Shown piece by piece: positions 1-7,490 of a stretch of DNA of 64,000 nt. The notes under the pieces are model-generated. The model had not been told where the DNA came from and did not search any database. It worked only from the letters and a program-made list of their open reading frames with translations. The stretch is from Ruthenibacterium lactatiformans (GTDB lineage Bacteria > Bacillota > Clostridia > Oscillospirales > Ruminococcaceae). A program made the translations under genes and the position numbers. The stretch covers positions 124,001-188,000 of the forward strand of contig NZ_JXXK01000002.1 in the NCBI RefSeq assembly GCF_000949455.1, written 5' to 3'. Numbering within the stretch: the first letter of the stretch is position 1; the number at the start of each line of letters is the position of its first letter.

Positions 1-1
1 G

Positions 2-304
2 GACGACCGTTTTGCCGAAGACGAAGGCTGGCGGAAAGCCGCTGGCCGGTATGCGGATTTTCTGCACCGCCACGATGGCATGCACATTCTCCTTTGGGAG
101 ATCGGCGTCGGATACAACACCCCGGGCATCATCAAATATCCTTTTTGGCAGATGACCGCGCAAAATCCAAACGCAGTATATGCCTGTTTGAACAGCGGGC
201 AGGCTGTTTGCCCCGGGGCGATCCAACGGCAGTCCATCTGCATCGACGGCGACGCGGGCATGCTGCTGCAGGCGCTTCTCGCGCCGGAGGAGTCCTATGA
301 ATGA
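2..304 (+). CDS. SirTM-type sirtuin, C-terminal fragment
   Basis: The 5' part lies outside the window; about 100 C-terminal residues are visible. The stretch with LLWEIGVGYNTPGIIKYPFW resembles the C-terminal Rossmann part of class M sirtuins (SirTM). In that family the protein is an NAD-dependent mono-ADP-ribosyltransferase that modifies a lipoyl-carrier GcvH-like protein, and the modification is reversed by a macrodomain encoded next door. The stop codon (302-304) overlaps the start of exactly such a macrodomain gene by 8 bases, so the two are almost certainly co-translated. The GcvH-L and LplA2 genes of the classical operon, if present, would lie upstream. Catalytic residues are not visible in this fragment, so the call rests on the C-terminal signature and the neighbour. 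Confidence 0.78.
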   Translation, partial: DDRFAEDEGWRKAAGRYADFLHRHDGMHILLWEIGVGYNTPGIIKYPFWQMTAQNPNAVYACLNSGQAVCPGAIQRQSICIDGDAGMLLQALLAPEESYE

Positions 305-1088
305 GCTGGAAAGCCTATTGCAATTGAATAAAATGCTTCTGGCCGAATCGCCCCAGTACCTGGCGCAGGCAGCCGCTTTCCCGCCGGATGCGGAAGCGCA
401 GTGGCGGCTGTTCCGCTCGCTCGTCAATGTACGGGCACCGAGGCCGGCCGGCGGGGATTTCTTAGCGCTGCAGGACAGCTTGCTGCAAAAAATAACCGCC
501 TGCAAGGGAGTCACCGCCTTTCATTCGCTGACGCCGATGCAGAAAGGCCTGTACCTGTGGCGGGGCGATATCACCACCCTGCAGACTGATGGGATCGTGA
601 ACGCCGCAAACAGCGGGCTGACAGGCTGTTATCACCCCTGCCACCAATGCATTGACAATGCGATCCATACGTTTTCCGGTGTTCAGCTTCGGCTCGCCTG
701 CGCTTCCATAATAAAAGCGCAGGGCCGCCCGGAGCCTGCCGGACAGGCGAAAATAACAAGGGCTTACAACCTGCCTTGCCGTTATGTCCTGCATACGGTC
801 GGGCCGGCTGTGGCGGGAGCCCCCTCGCAGAAGGACCGCGATTTACTGGCGTCCTGTTACCGTTCCTGTCTTGCGCTGGCGGAAAAGCACGGGCTGCGCT
901 CCATCGCATTTTGCTGCATCTCTACCGGAGAATTTCATTTTCCCCGCCGGGAAGCAGCGGAAATCGCAGTCAAAACCGTAAAAGAATATTTAAATGCCTC
1001 TCCCGGGCTCCTGGTCGTTTTTAATGTTTTTACGGAGGAAGACCACAAGATCTACCATGATCTGCTCCGGCCGCTCAAGCACAGGTGA
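297..1088 (+). CDS. Zinc-dependent macrodomain protein-ADP-ribose hydrolase
   Basis: 263 residues, the usual length for SirTM-linked macrodomains. An N-terminal helical extension precedes the macro fold, whose substrate loop NAANSGLTGCYHPCHQC starts near residue 101. It carries the Cys/His/Cys zinc ligands typical of this class, followed by DNAIHTFSG. A second loop with GxxxFP (STGEFHFP) follows near residue 203. The family removes ADP-ribose placed on target proteins by SirTM, here very probably the product of the overlapping upstream gene. The start ATG at 297 lies inside the end of the sirtuin gene, which suggests translational coupling. In the characterized systems the pair tunes lipoyl-carrier modification under oxidative stress. 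Whether that holds here cannot be read from this window. Confidence 0.9.
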   Translation: MNELESLLQLNKMLLAESPQYLAQAAAFPPDAEAQWRLFRSLVNVRAPRPAGGDFLALQDSLLQKITACKGVTAFHSLTPMQKGLYLWRGDITTLQTDGIVNAANSGLTGCYHPCHQCIDNAIHTFSGVQLRLACASIIKAQGRPEPAGQAKITRAYNLPCRYVLHTVGPAVAGAPSQKDRDLLASCYRSCLALAEKHGLRSIAFCCISTGEFHFPRREAAEIAVKTVKEYLNASPGLLVVFNVFTEEDHKIYHDLLRPLKHR

Positions 1089-1100
1089 ATCCTCTTCCGC

Positions 1101-1140
1101 AAAAAGCAGAGGCCGCTTTTTCAAGCGGCCTCTGCTTTTT
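1101..1140. terminator. Bidirectional rho-independent terminator
   Basis: A perfect inverted repeat, AAAAAGCAGAGGCCGC and its complement around an 8-base loop, with A and T tracts on both sides. It can end the macrodomain transcript on the plus strand and the nfo transcript on the minus strand. Confidence 0.88.
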
Positions 1141-1150
1141 GCCATAACGT

Positions 1151-1987
1151 CTATCCCTCGTACGCTTCGCGCAGCATGGCGATTTCCCGCGCCCAACCGG
1201 CGTCGTCGTTTGGCGTCTCTAAAATAAAAGGCAGTTCACGCAGCGCGGGATGGTTGATGATGCGCCGGAAAGCCTCGAAGCCGATGTGTCCCTCGCCGAT
1301 CTTTGCATGTCTGTCCTTATGCGCGCCCAGCGGATTCATACTGTCGTTGATGTGCACCGCACGCAGGCGGGAAAGCCCCACCGTTTTGTCAAACTGTGTC
1401 AGAACGCCGTCCAGATCGTTGACAATGTCGTAGCCGCCGTCCCACACATGGCAGGTGTCCAGACACACGCCCATTTTTTCGTCAAGCGCAACGCCGTCCA
1501 GAATTGAACGCAGCTCCTCAAAGGTGCGCCCTACCTCGCTGCCCTTGCCCGCCATGGTCTCCAGCAGCACCATGGTGCGCTGCTCGGGCAGCAGCACGCT
1601 GTTGAGCTGTGCCGTAATGAGCGCCACGCCCGTCTGCACGCCCTGCTGTACATGGCTGCCCGGATGAAAATTGTAGTAGTTGCCGGGCGTATGCTCCAAG
1701 CGCGCAAGATCGTCCCGCATCATGTTCTGCGCAAATTCCCGCAGGCCCGGGTCCGCCGCACAGGCGTTCATCGTATAAGGCGCATGGGCCACGATGGGGC
1801 CTTCCACGCCGTTTTCCGCCGCTTTGTCCAAAAATTCCGCCACATCGGCCTCATCCAGCGCTTTTACGCTTCCGCCCCGTGGGTTGCGCGTGAAAAATGC
1901 AAATGTGTTCGCTCCCAATTTGCGCGCCTGCCGTCCCATGGCGGCATAGCCCTTGGAGGAAGAAATATGGCTCCCGATCTTCAGCAT
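1151..1987 (-). CDS. nfo: Endonuclease IV (AP endonuclease)
   Basis: 278 residues, normal for endonuclease IV, starting MLKIGSHIS after an AGGACG ribosome binding site. The minus frame stays open further upstream, but that part has no homology-like features and was discarded. Family motifs are visible: the N-terminal IGSHIS strand, HAPY, FHPGSH, LETMAGKG, CLDTCH, HINDS, DRHAKIGEGHIG and ILETP. These supply the His, Asp and Glu ligands of the trinuclear zinc site. The enzyme cuts the DNA backbone 5' of abasic sites in base excision repair. It sits between a macrodomain gene and an AlkD-like glycosylase gene that runs divergently, so a glycosylase and an AP endonuclease share one intergenic region. 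Confidence 0.96.
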   Translation of the reverse strand: MLKIGSHISSSKGYAAMGRQARKLGANTFAFFTRNPRGGSVKALDEADVAEFLDKAAENGVEGPIVAHAPYTMNACAADPGLREFAQNMMRDDLARLEHTPGNYYNFHPGSHVQQGVQTGVALITAQLNSVLLPEQRTMVLLETMAGKGSEVGRTFEELRSILDGVALDEKMGVCLDTCHVWDGGYDIVNDLDGVLTQFDKTVGLSRLRAVHINDSMNPLGAHKDRHAKIGEGHIGFEAFRRIINHPALRELPFILETPNDDAGWAREIAMLREAYEG

Positions 1988-2120
1988 TCCATCGTCCTTT
2001 CCGCCGTCGCCCTGCGCGGCCCGGCGCTGTGTGCTTCTGTCACGCGCCCGTGTGGCGCGTCTCTGCACATATTGTAGCATATCCCGCCGGATTTTGGTAG
2101 AATGGACAGGGGTGATTTGT

Positions 2121-2813
2121 GTGGAGATCGACATAAAGGCTGAACTTGTCCGCCTGGCCGAACCGGAATACGCCGTTTTTTCCCGCAGGCTTTTGCCCGG
2201 CACGGAAAACGTGCTGGGCGTGCGCCTTCCCCTGCTGCGCCGCCTTGCGCGCCGCATTGCCAAGGGGGATTGGGCCGCCTATCTGGATACCGCAGGAGAC
2301 GGCTCGTTTGAAGAAGTCATGCTGCAGGGAATGGTCATTGGTGCTATCTGCGCGCCGCCGCAGGAGGTTCTGGCCCGCACCGCTGCTTTCGTGCCGAAAA
2401 TAGATAATTGGTCGGTGTGCGACAGCTTTTGCAGCGGACTGAAGCTGGCCCGCACGCATCCGGAGCCGGTGTGGGAATTTTTGCAGCCTTATTTTGAGGA
2501 CCCCCGCCCCTTTGCCGTGCGTTTCGCCGTGGTGATGCTGCTGTTTTATTACATCGACGCGCAGCATCTGCCCCGCGTGCTTGCTCTGCTGGAGGAAGTA
2601 CACAGCGACGAATACTATGTAAAAATGGCTGTTGCATGGGCTGCCTCCATGTGCTATGCCGCATTTCCCGACGAGACGCTGCCCTGGCTGCAAGCCGCGC
2701 GGCTGGACGAATTTACTTACCGCAGGACCATCCGGAAAATTTGTGAATCTCATCAGGTCAATGCAGAGCAGAAATCCCATTTGCGCGCACTGGAGCGGCG
2801 TCGGCAGGGTTGA
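2121..2813 (+). CDS. AlkD-like DNA alkylation repair protein (DNA glycosylase)
   Basis: About 230 residues of HEAT-like helical repeats. Motifs such as IDNWSVCDSFCSGLK, VRFAVVMLLFYYID, YYVKMAVAWAASMCY and FTYRRTIRKI are characteristic of the AlkC/AlkD family, which removes N3- and N7-alkylated bases from DNA. The frame is open far upstream, into the divergent nfo promoter region. The GTG at 2121 was chosen because AGGGGTG lies 7 bases before it; GTG at 2112 is an alternative. Activity would create abasic sites, which the divergent endonuclease IV could process. The shared 130-base intergenic region may coordinate the two genes, but no operator was recognised. Confidence 0.88.
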   Translation: MEIDIKAELVRLAEPEYAVFSRRLLPGTENVLGVRLPLLRRLARRIAKGDWAAYLDTAGDGSFEEVMLQGMVIGAICAPPQEVLARTAAFVPKIDNWSVCDSFCSGLKLARTHPEPVWEFLQPYFEDPRPFAVRFAVVMLLFYYIDAQHLPRVLALLEEVHSDEYYVKMAVAWAASMCYAAFPDETLPWLQAARLDEFTYRRTIRKICESHQVNAEQKSHLRALERRRQG

Positions 2814-2841
2814 CGCACCATTGTCCTCAGCCAAAAATGGA

Positions 2842-2869
2842 CGCGGTCAAAAGGCCGCGCCCGTTTTTT
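2842..2869. terminator. Terminator between convergent genes
   Basis: A short GC stem (CGCGG at 2842-2846 with CCGCG at 2855-2859) is followed by a T run on the plus strand and, less perfectly, on the minus strand. It separates the alkD-like gene from the convergent yitT-like gene. Confidence 0.6.
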
Positions 2870-2879
2870 GTTTTTCGCC

Positions 2880-3503
2880 CTATGCTCCCTGCTCCGCCGC
2901 CGCGCACGGCGCGCCGATACGCTGGATGCGCTCGATGAGGAACGAGGACAGCGTCACCGTAATGAATGAGAATACGATGCGCCCTGCCGGAATGTACGTC
3001 AGCGACAGCGCCAGCACAATGGCGTCTGTCATAAAATAGGATTTGGAGAGCGTCAGCTTCGTAAACTTGTTCAGCAGCAGCGCCAGCACATCGTCGCCGC
3101 CGGACGCGCCGCCCGCACGTACAACAAGGCCCACGCCAACGCCCACGAACACTCCGCCCAGCAGCGCGGCAATCAGCGGTTGGCCGGAAAGGTCTGGCAA
3201 AACCGGGCCGACACGCTCCCACAGCATATAAAAGCAGGCGAAGCCCGCGCTCGCCGCGATGGCATATTTGAAAAACGCCTTGCCCAAAAAACGAAAGCCA
3301 AGCGCGTAGCAGATGACGTCAATGACAAATTCACTAACGCCCGGCGAAATGCCGAACCAGTGATGCAGCAGCAGCGTGGTGCCCAGCACACCGCCCTCGG
3401 TAACGCCGCTCTGGCTGTGGACATTGAACAAGCCGAAGCTGAGGATGGCCGCTCCCAGCAGCAGCACAGCATAGCGTGTCAGGGTTTCCTTTGCGGGTCT
3501 CAT
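2880..3503 (-). CDS. YitT family membrane protein
   Basis: About 207 residues with roughly six hydrophobic segments. The order AAILSFGLFNVHSQSGVTEGG, a second membrane hairpin, and GGVFVGVGVGLVVRAGGASGG followed by DDVLALLLNK is typical of YitT/DUF161 proteins, although the usual cytosolic C-terminal domain (DUF2179) is absent. The molecular function of the family is unknown. The start at 3503 was chosen over 3539 because the upstream ATG lies inside the -10 box of the promoter described below. AGGAG stands 11 bases before the chosen ATG. The gene is divergent from a MerR regulator, whose probable operator occupies this promoter. Confidence 0.88.
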   Translation of the reverse strand: MRPAKETLTRYAVLLLGAAILSFGLFNVHSQSGVTEGGVLGTTLLLHHWFGISPGVSEFVIDVICYALGFRFLGKAFFKYAIAASAGFACFYMLWERVGPVLPDLSGQPLIAALLGGVFVGVGVGLVVRAGGASGGDDVLALLLNKFTKLTLSKSYFMTDAIVLALSLTYIPAGRIVFSFITVTLSSFLIERIQRIGAPCAAAEQGA

Positions 3504-3537
3504 GGGTATCAAATCTCCTTCCAATGTTTGCAAAGCC

Positions 3538-3568
3538 ATTATAAACCCTCGTATCGTCCTAAGGTCAA
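3538..3568 (-). promoter_or_regulatory. Promoter with 19-bp spacer and MerR-type operator
   Basis: Read on the minus strand: TTGACC (-35), a spacer of exactly 19 bases, then TATAAT (-10). The spacer holds an imperfect dyad, ACCTT...AGGGT. An over-long 19-bp spacer with a central dyad is the hallmark of MerR-activated promoters. A MerR gene starts about 80 bases away on the other strand, so it is the natural candidate to bind here and switch on the yitT-like gene. Confidence 0.72.
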
Positions 3569-3581
3569 GCATCTTTTTCGC

Positions 3582-3610
3582 TTGTATTCTCCGCCCATGG
3601 ACGGTATACT
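3582..3610 (+). promoter_or_regulatory. Predicted promoter of the MerR gene
   Basis: TTGTAT and TATACT are separated by 17 bases, ending 36 bases before the MerR start codon. The -35 box lies 14 bases from the -35 box of the divergent yitT promoter, so one bound regulator could affect both. Confidence 0.5.
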
Positions 3611-3646
3611 TTTTACAAAGCCTTTTACACCGCCGGGAGGAATTGG

Positions 3647-4483
3647 ATGAAGGAATATTACAAGATCACCGAGGTGGCGCGGCTGTACGGCCTTTGCACG
3701 GACACGCTGCGTTATTATGAGGAACAGGGCCTGCTGCATCCCCATCGCAGCGAGGCGGGCTACCGCCTGTACAGCATCGACGATATCTGTAACCTGAACG
3801 TAATCCGCGCCCTGCGGGAGCTGGACATGCCCGTAGAGCACATGCGCCGTTATTTCGGGGAACGTACAGTGGCCTCCACACTGGACATGCTGGACGAGCA
3901 GGACGCTGCCATCCGGGCGCGCATTGCCGCCCTGCGGGACGCGCGTGCCGCCGTGGATGCGCGCCGGGCGCGTTTGGAGCGGTATGACGGGCAGGAACCG
4001 GGCCTGCTGCGCCTGCTGGAGCTGCCGGAACGTCCCTGTCTGCAATTGCAGGAGGACGTTATCCTGGAGCGCGAGATCGACTTCGCACTGAAAAAACTTG
4101 CCCACCGCCACGAGGAGGTCATTCGTGCGCTGGGTACCCAGTGCATGGGCGCGGTGCTGGACGAATCGCAGCGCGCCCGGGGGATCTACAACCATTTTTG
4201 CAGCGTGTTCTACCTGGGCTGCCGCAGGCGGGAAGCGGACGGCGCGCTGCCCGCGGGCGCTTACGCCAGCGTTTTTTACCGCGGTCCGTACAGCCAGCTT
4301 GCGGACGTATGCGCCGCGCTGTGGCCCCGTCTGGCCGCACAGGGCCTGCGGCAGGACGGGCCTGTGATGGAACTTTACCACATCGACGCCCACGACACCG
4401 CGCGGGTGGACGAGTATTTGACGGAGGTCCAGGTGCGCGTGGCGCGCGCGGGGCAGAAAGGGAGCGGGGAGCATGGCGTCTGA
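3647..4483 (+). CDS. MerR family regulator with GyrI-like effector domain
   Basis: 278 residues. The N-terminus (YYKITEVARLYGLCTDTLRYYEEQGLL...GYRLYSIDDI) is a MerR winged helix. A coiled-coil dimerisation helix covers roughly residues 80-115, and the C-terminal half resembles the drug-sensing GyrI/BmrR effector domain. Such regulators twist 19-bp-spaced promoters when bound to a ligand, and one such promoter lies directly upstream on the other strand, in front of the YitT-like gene. The 3' end overlaps the MGMT-like gene by 11 bases, so the two are probably one operon. The effector is unknown. Confidence 0.9.
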   Translation: MKEYYKITEVARLYGLCTDTLRYYEEQGLLHPHRSEAGYRLYSIDDICNLNVIRALRELDMPVEHMRRYFGERTVASTLDMLDEQDAAIRARIAALRDARAAVDARRARLERYDGQEPGLLRLLELPERPCLQLQEDVILEREIDFALKKLAHRHEEVIRALGTQCMGAVLDESQRARGIYNHFCSVFYLGCRRREADGALPAGAYASVFYRGPYSQLADVCAALWPRLAAQGLRQDGPVMELYHIDAHDTARVDEYLTEVQVRVARAGQKGSGEHGV

Positions 4484-4784
4484 ATTCACAAAACGCATTT
4501 ATGAGGTCGTACGGCAGATCCCACGGGGCTGCGTGGCCTCTTACGGGCAGGTGGCGTTTCTTGCCGGGAATCCGCGCGGCGCGCGGGGCGTCGGCTTCGC
4601 GATGCACCGCAGCCCCGAGCCGGGCGGCATCCCGTGCCACCGCGTGGTATTTAAAGACGGCGGCCTGTGCGGCGGCCTTGCCTTTGGCGGCGAGGGCATA
4701 CAGCGCGCACTGCTGGAGGAAGAAGGCGTGGTTTTCCTGCCGGACGGCCGCGTAGACATGGCCCGCTGCGGCTGGCTGAAATAA
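4473..4784 (+). CDS. MGMT-like DNA methyltransferase domain protein
   Basis: 103 residues corresponding to the C-terminal DNA-binding and active-site domain of O6-alkylguanine-DNA alkyltransferases. The sequence GCVASYGQVA, the GARGVGFAMHRSP loop and PCHRVV are visible. The Cys of PCHRV is the alkyl-acceptor residue. Alkyltransferase-like (ATL) proteins carry Trp there instead, so this short protein keeps the residue needed for repair chemistry although it lacks the N-terminal domain of Ogt/Ada. It starts inside the MerR gene (11-base overlap), suggesting translational coupling. With nfo and the AlkD-like gene it makes the third DNA-alkylation or base-repair gene within 4 kb. Confidence 0.9.
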   Translation: MASEFTKRIYEVVRQIPRGCVASYGQVAFLAGNPRGARGVGFAMHRSPEPGGIPCHRVVFKDGGLCGGLAFGGEGIQRALLEEEGVVFLPDGRVDMARCGWLK

Positions 4785-4889
4785 AATTCTTCCGCCGCTC
4801 CCCCTCCGCGTGACAGCGGACAGCACAGAATGTCAGGAACGGGAGCGCGGATTCCTTTATCATGGAATCACGCGGAAAGGGATGGCGCA

Positions 4890-5765
4890 ATGAATTGGAT
4901 CACCGGGATACAGCGGGCGCTGGACTACGTGGAAGCCCATTTGATGGAATCCGTTGACTATGAAGAAGCAGCGAAGCAGGCCTACTCGTCCAGCTTTCAT
5001 TTTCAGCGGGTGTTCAGCATCCTGTGCGGCTTTACGCTGGGAGACTATATTCGAATGCGGCGGCTCACTCTGGCCGGCAGCGAACTTGCATCGTCGGACA
5101 TTCGGGTAATCGACGCGGCTTTGAAATATGGCTATGATACGCCGGAGAGTTTCAGCCGTGCCTTTACCCGCTTTCACGGCGTGCCTCCCTCACAGGCAAA
5201 GCATGGCGCGGCGCTCAAAGCTTTTTCCCCTCTTTCCGTGAAACTTACTTTAGATGGAGGAAGCACAATGGATTACAGAATCGAAACAGTGGAAGCCTTC
5301 CGGCTCATCTGCCGAAAAAAGCAAATTCCCAGCCGGGCCGAATTGACGGAGGCGGTGATCTCCCCATTTTGGCGCGAATGCACCACCGACGGAACCATTG
5401 AGGCGCTGTGCCGCTATATCCCGGAACCCAATATCTTTGGCGACCGAATCGTGGGTGCCAGTTTCGGACGGGATGCCGCGGATGCGGAATTCCCCTACGC
5501 CATCGGCGCGCCTTACAACGGAGCACCCGTCACGGATGCGGGATTGACCGTAGAAGACATTCCGGCCCACACTTATGTTGTATTTCCCTGCACCGGGCGA
5601 ATGCCGGAGGCACTTCAAAACCTTTACCAAAAGGTATGCAGCGAATTTTTCCCGGCCAGTGAATATCAGCCCTGCGGCGGAACGGATTTTGAGGCGTATC
5701 CCTCGGCAGATGTGGACGACCCCAACTACACCTGCGAAATCTGGGTGGCGGTTGAAAAGAAATGA
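4890..5765 (+). CDS. AraC family regulator with GyrI-like domain
   Basis: 291 residues. Two AraC-type helix-turn-helix motifs occupy about residues 1-105 (ALDYVEAHLMESVDYEEAA ... VIDAALKYGYDTPESFSRAF). The remainder (from MDYRIETVEAFRLICRKKQI) is a GyrI-like small-molecule-binding domain. The start at 4890 follows AAAGGGATGG; the frame is open for 20 more codons upstream without a ribosome site. A short inverted repeat (ATTCC...GGAAT) lies just before the ribosome site. It is the second GyrI-domain regulator in this region and a third lies at 24.6-25.5 kb; ligands and targets are unknown. Confidence 0.9.
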   Translation: MNWITGIQRALDYVEAHLMESVDYEEAAKQAYSSSFHFQRVFSILCGFTLGDYIRMRRLTLAGSELASSDIRVIDAALKYGYDTPESFSRAFTRFHGVPPSQAKHGAALKAFSPLSVKLTLDGGSTMDYRIETVEAFRLICRKKQIPSRAELTEAVISPFWRECTTDGTIEALCRYIPEPNIFGDRIVGASFGRDAADAEFPYAIGAPYNGAPVTDAGLTVEDIPAHTYVVFPCTGRMPEALQNLYQKVCSEFFPASEYQPCGGTDFEAYPSADVDDPNYTCEIWVAVEKK

Positions 5766-5782
5766 TTTTTCAGACGGTCGAA

Positions 5783-6170
5783 AAAGGCAAAGAAGGAAAA
5801 GAAACGTCCGAAAAAAAAGCTGGCGGTGGCAAAGCCATGCATCTTTGCGCAGCAAAGTGCAGGCCACGCGGCGAATGCCGCAAAAAAGGGGTGGTGACCG
5901 CGCCCGCAGGCGCGTATCGGAGCGGCACGAAGCCTCCCTTGCGGACCACCCCGCTGAAAGCGCGGCTCTTAGCGCGCAGACGCCCCTTTTTCATTTGAAG
6001 TAACCCCGCGATGCCCCGCAGGGCCAGTGCCGAGGCGTGTAGAGTGAAACGACCGCCGAGGGCCACCGTGTGCGGCGAACGGGCCGAAAGCCCTGTTCGC
6101 CGGCAGCCCGGCGCAAAAGCGCAGCTTTTTCGGCAAGCTGTCTGTCCACTTGAAAAAGAATAAAAATCGT
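5783..6170 (+). repeat. R2 dispersed repeat, copy 1 (non-coding)
   Basis: The stretch 5766-6355 has no convincing gene. Two blocks, about 5783-5880 and 6062-6165, match in the same order the region at 28770-28570 read on the minus strand. Shared words include AGCAAAGT, GGCGAATGCCGC, GGCGAAC and GCTTTTTCG. Between the blocks copy 1 carries an extra segment of about 180 bases with inverted ends (AAAAAAGGGG ... CCCCTTTTT and GGGGTGGT ... ACCACCCC). Both copies begin shortly after the stop of a gene on the same strand. Long open frames across this region are explained by high GC content. Confidence 0.55.
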
Positions 6171-6355
6171 TTGCCCGCCCGGACCTACGCCGGCCGGGCA
6201 AACACCTTGCAGCACAAAAGGGGTGATTTGTGTGCGAAGCGCTCAAGCTTCCCCCTTGTGCGCCGGAAAGGAGAACCGAGGAAAACAATGAGCGGCAGCG
6301 CCGTACAAAGCGTTTAGTATTCTCATAGGGCTGCGGCTTTGGCGGCCCCCTCAAA

Positions 6356-6390
6356 GGAAGGAGACCCATCTCCGGGTCTCCTTCCTTTTT
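6356..6390. terminator. Rho-independent terminator downstream of the DUF1848 gene
   Basis: A 12-bp stem, GGAAGGAGACCC with GGGTCTCCTTCC around ATCTCC, followed by TTTTT on the plus strand. It lies directly after the minus-strand DUF1848 gene and would also stop plus-strand transcripts coming from repeat R2. Confidence 0.75.
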
Positions 6391-6395
6391 GACTT

Positions 6396-7328
6396 TTAAA
6401 GGTTGTCAAACAACGACGTCTGTTCCGCACGCAGCGAAGGGCCCGTGCGGTCTGTGATCTGTTCGCCGCCCCGCGGCCATCCGGTGAGCATCGGCGCGTC
6501 CGGTGCATGGACGGCGCGGGCGCGCCGCAGCAGCGCCGGGCGTGTGGTGGCATAACAGTAGGTGCAGCCGTTGGGACAGGTATTGTATACGCCGACATCC
6601 ACGGACGCCGCACAGCCGCAGGCCGGGCGCTGGCCGGGATCCCTTTCCACCCGGATTGGATACCCTGCGATACGCTCCACTTTCGCGCTGTCGATGCACG
6701 CCGCGTGCCGGATGCCGTATTCGGAAAGCTCCACAGCCTCGGCACAGGTGTACAGCGGCAGCCCATACTCTCCCGCAATGTCTGCAAACCCTTTCGCCAG
6801 CAAGCGCATCTGCGTTTCCTCCAACGGGGCGATGGACGGACGAATGCCCGGATATGGGTCCGCAAAGCTGAAAACACACCGCCGGGTGGCTCCGTGCAGC
6901 GCACAGCACAGCGCACCGAAACGCTCTAACTGCCACGCGGGAGTGATGGAGGAAGTAAGAAGCACCGGGTCGAACCGCCAGTCCACGCCCTCCGGGCCGA
7001 GGCGCTCGGACAGACGAAGAAACGTATCCACCGTGCGCTCTTTTTCAGGCAGGCCCGGCTCCAGTGCGGAGCCGTAGCCCGTTACTGTATATTCAAAATA
7101 GTATTTGTATCCAAGTGCGTCGAGCTCATCCAGCAGCGGCAGCATGGGCGCGGCGTTTTTCGTCCAAAAAACGATGCAGTCCACATTGCCTGGCGAAAGG
7201 GCCACGCGGCTGATACGCGACGCGTTATACGGGTTCGGCACAAGCACCTCTCCCGCCCTCAGGCGCGCCATCATCCACTGTCCGTAGCACGCTGGAATAT
7301 CCGTGCGGCGGCTCGCGCTGATGATCAT
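6396..7328 (-). CDS. DUF1848 family protein (radical-SAM-like Cys cluster)
   Basis: 310 residues. The start is MIISASRRTDIPACYG, the usual N-terminus of DUF1848 proteins, preceded by AAGGGAAAG. Near the C-terminus the sequence reads CGCAASVDVGVYNTCPNGC followed by TYCYA, a dense cysteine cluster that could bind an iron-sulfur centre as in radical SAM enzymes. The middle part (FWTKNAAPMLPLLDEL, YYFEYTVTGYG, RFDPVLL) fits a TIM-barrel-like fold. The function of the family is not established. The gene stands alone on the minus strand with the R1 repeats directly upstream and a strong terminator downstream. Confidence 0.88.
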   Translation of the reverse strand: MIISASRRTDIPACYGQWMMARLRAGEVLVPNPYNASRISRVALSPGNVDCIVFWTKNAAPMLPLLDELDALGYKYYFEYTVTGYGSALEPGLPEKERTVDTFLRLSERLGPEGVDWRFDPVLLTSSITPAWQLERFGALCCALHGATRRCVFSFADPYPGIRPSIAPLEETQMRLLAKGFADIAGEYGLPLYTCAEAVELSEYGIRHAACIDSAKVERIAGYPIRVERDPGQRPACGCAASVDVGVYNTCPNGCTYCYATTRPALLRRARAVHAPDAPMLTGWPRGGEQITDRTGPSLRAEQTSLFDNL

Positions 7329-7348
7329 TTCGTCTTTCCCTTCCTTCT

Positions 7349-7490
7349 GCCGCGAAGCGGCCTCAACAAAACCGCACCTGCTGCGGTTTTGCATGGTTCA
7401 ATGTTCTCAAAGCCCTGTGCGCCGGCACAGGGGCGTGTGCCTTGCACACGCGCGGCCGTGCAAGCGGCACCTTTGAGGTTATTATACCAT
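7349..7490 (-). repeat. R1 structured repeat, copy A (candidate small RNA or leader)
   Basis: Read on the minus strand the copy starts TGGTATAAT, an extended -10 box. A closing stem follows (CTCAAAG with CTTTGAG) that holds three hairpins: GCCG/CGGC, CGTGTGC/GCACACG and CCCTGTGC/GCACAGGG. Then come the linker ACATTGAACCATG and a terminator-like hairpin, AAAACCGCA with TGCGGTTTT then GTT. It ends about 20 bases before the DUF1848 gene on the same strand, so it could also be its leader. Open frames across it are shadows. Confidence 0.62.

Noticed and set aside
5770..6369. A 199-codon minus-strand frame in the gap after the AraC gene
   Set aside because: It lies in repeat R2; the sequence is Arg/Ser/Pro-rich without a ribosome site, and the matching copy at 28.6 kb does not keep the frame.
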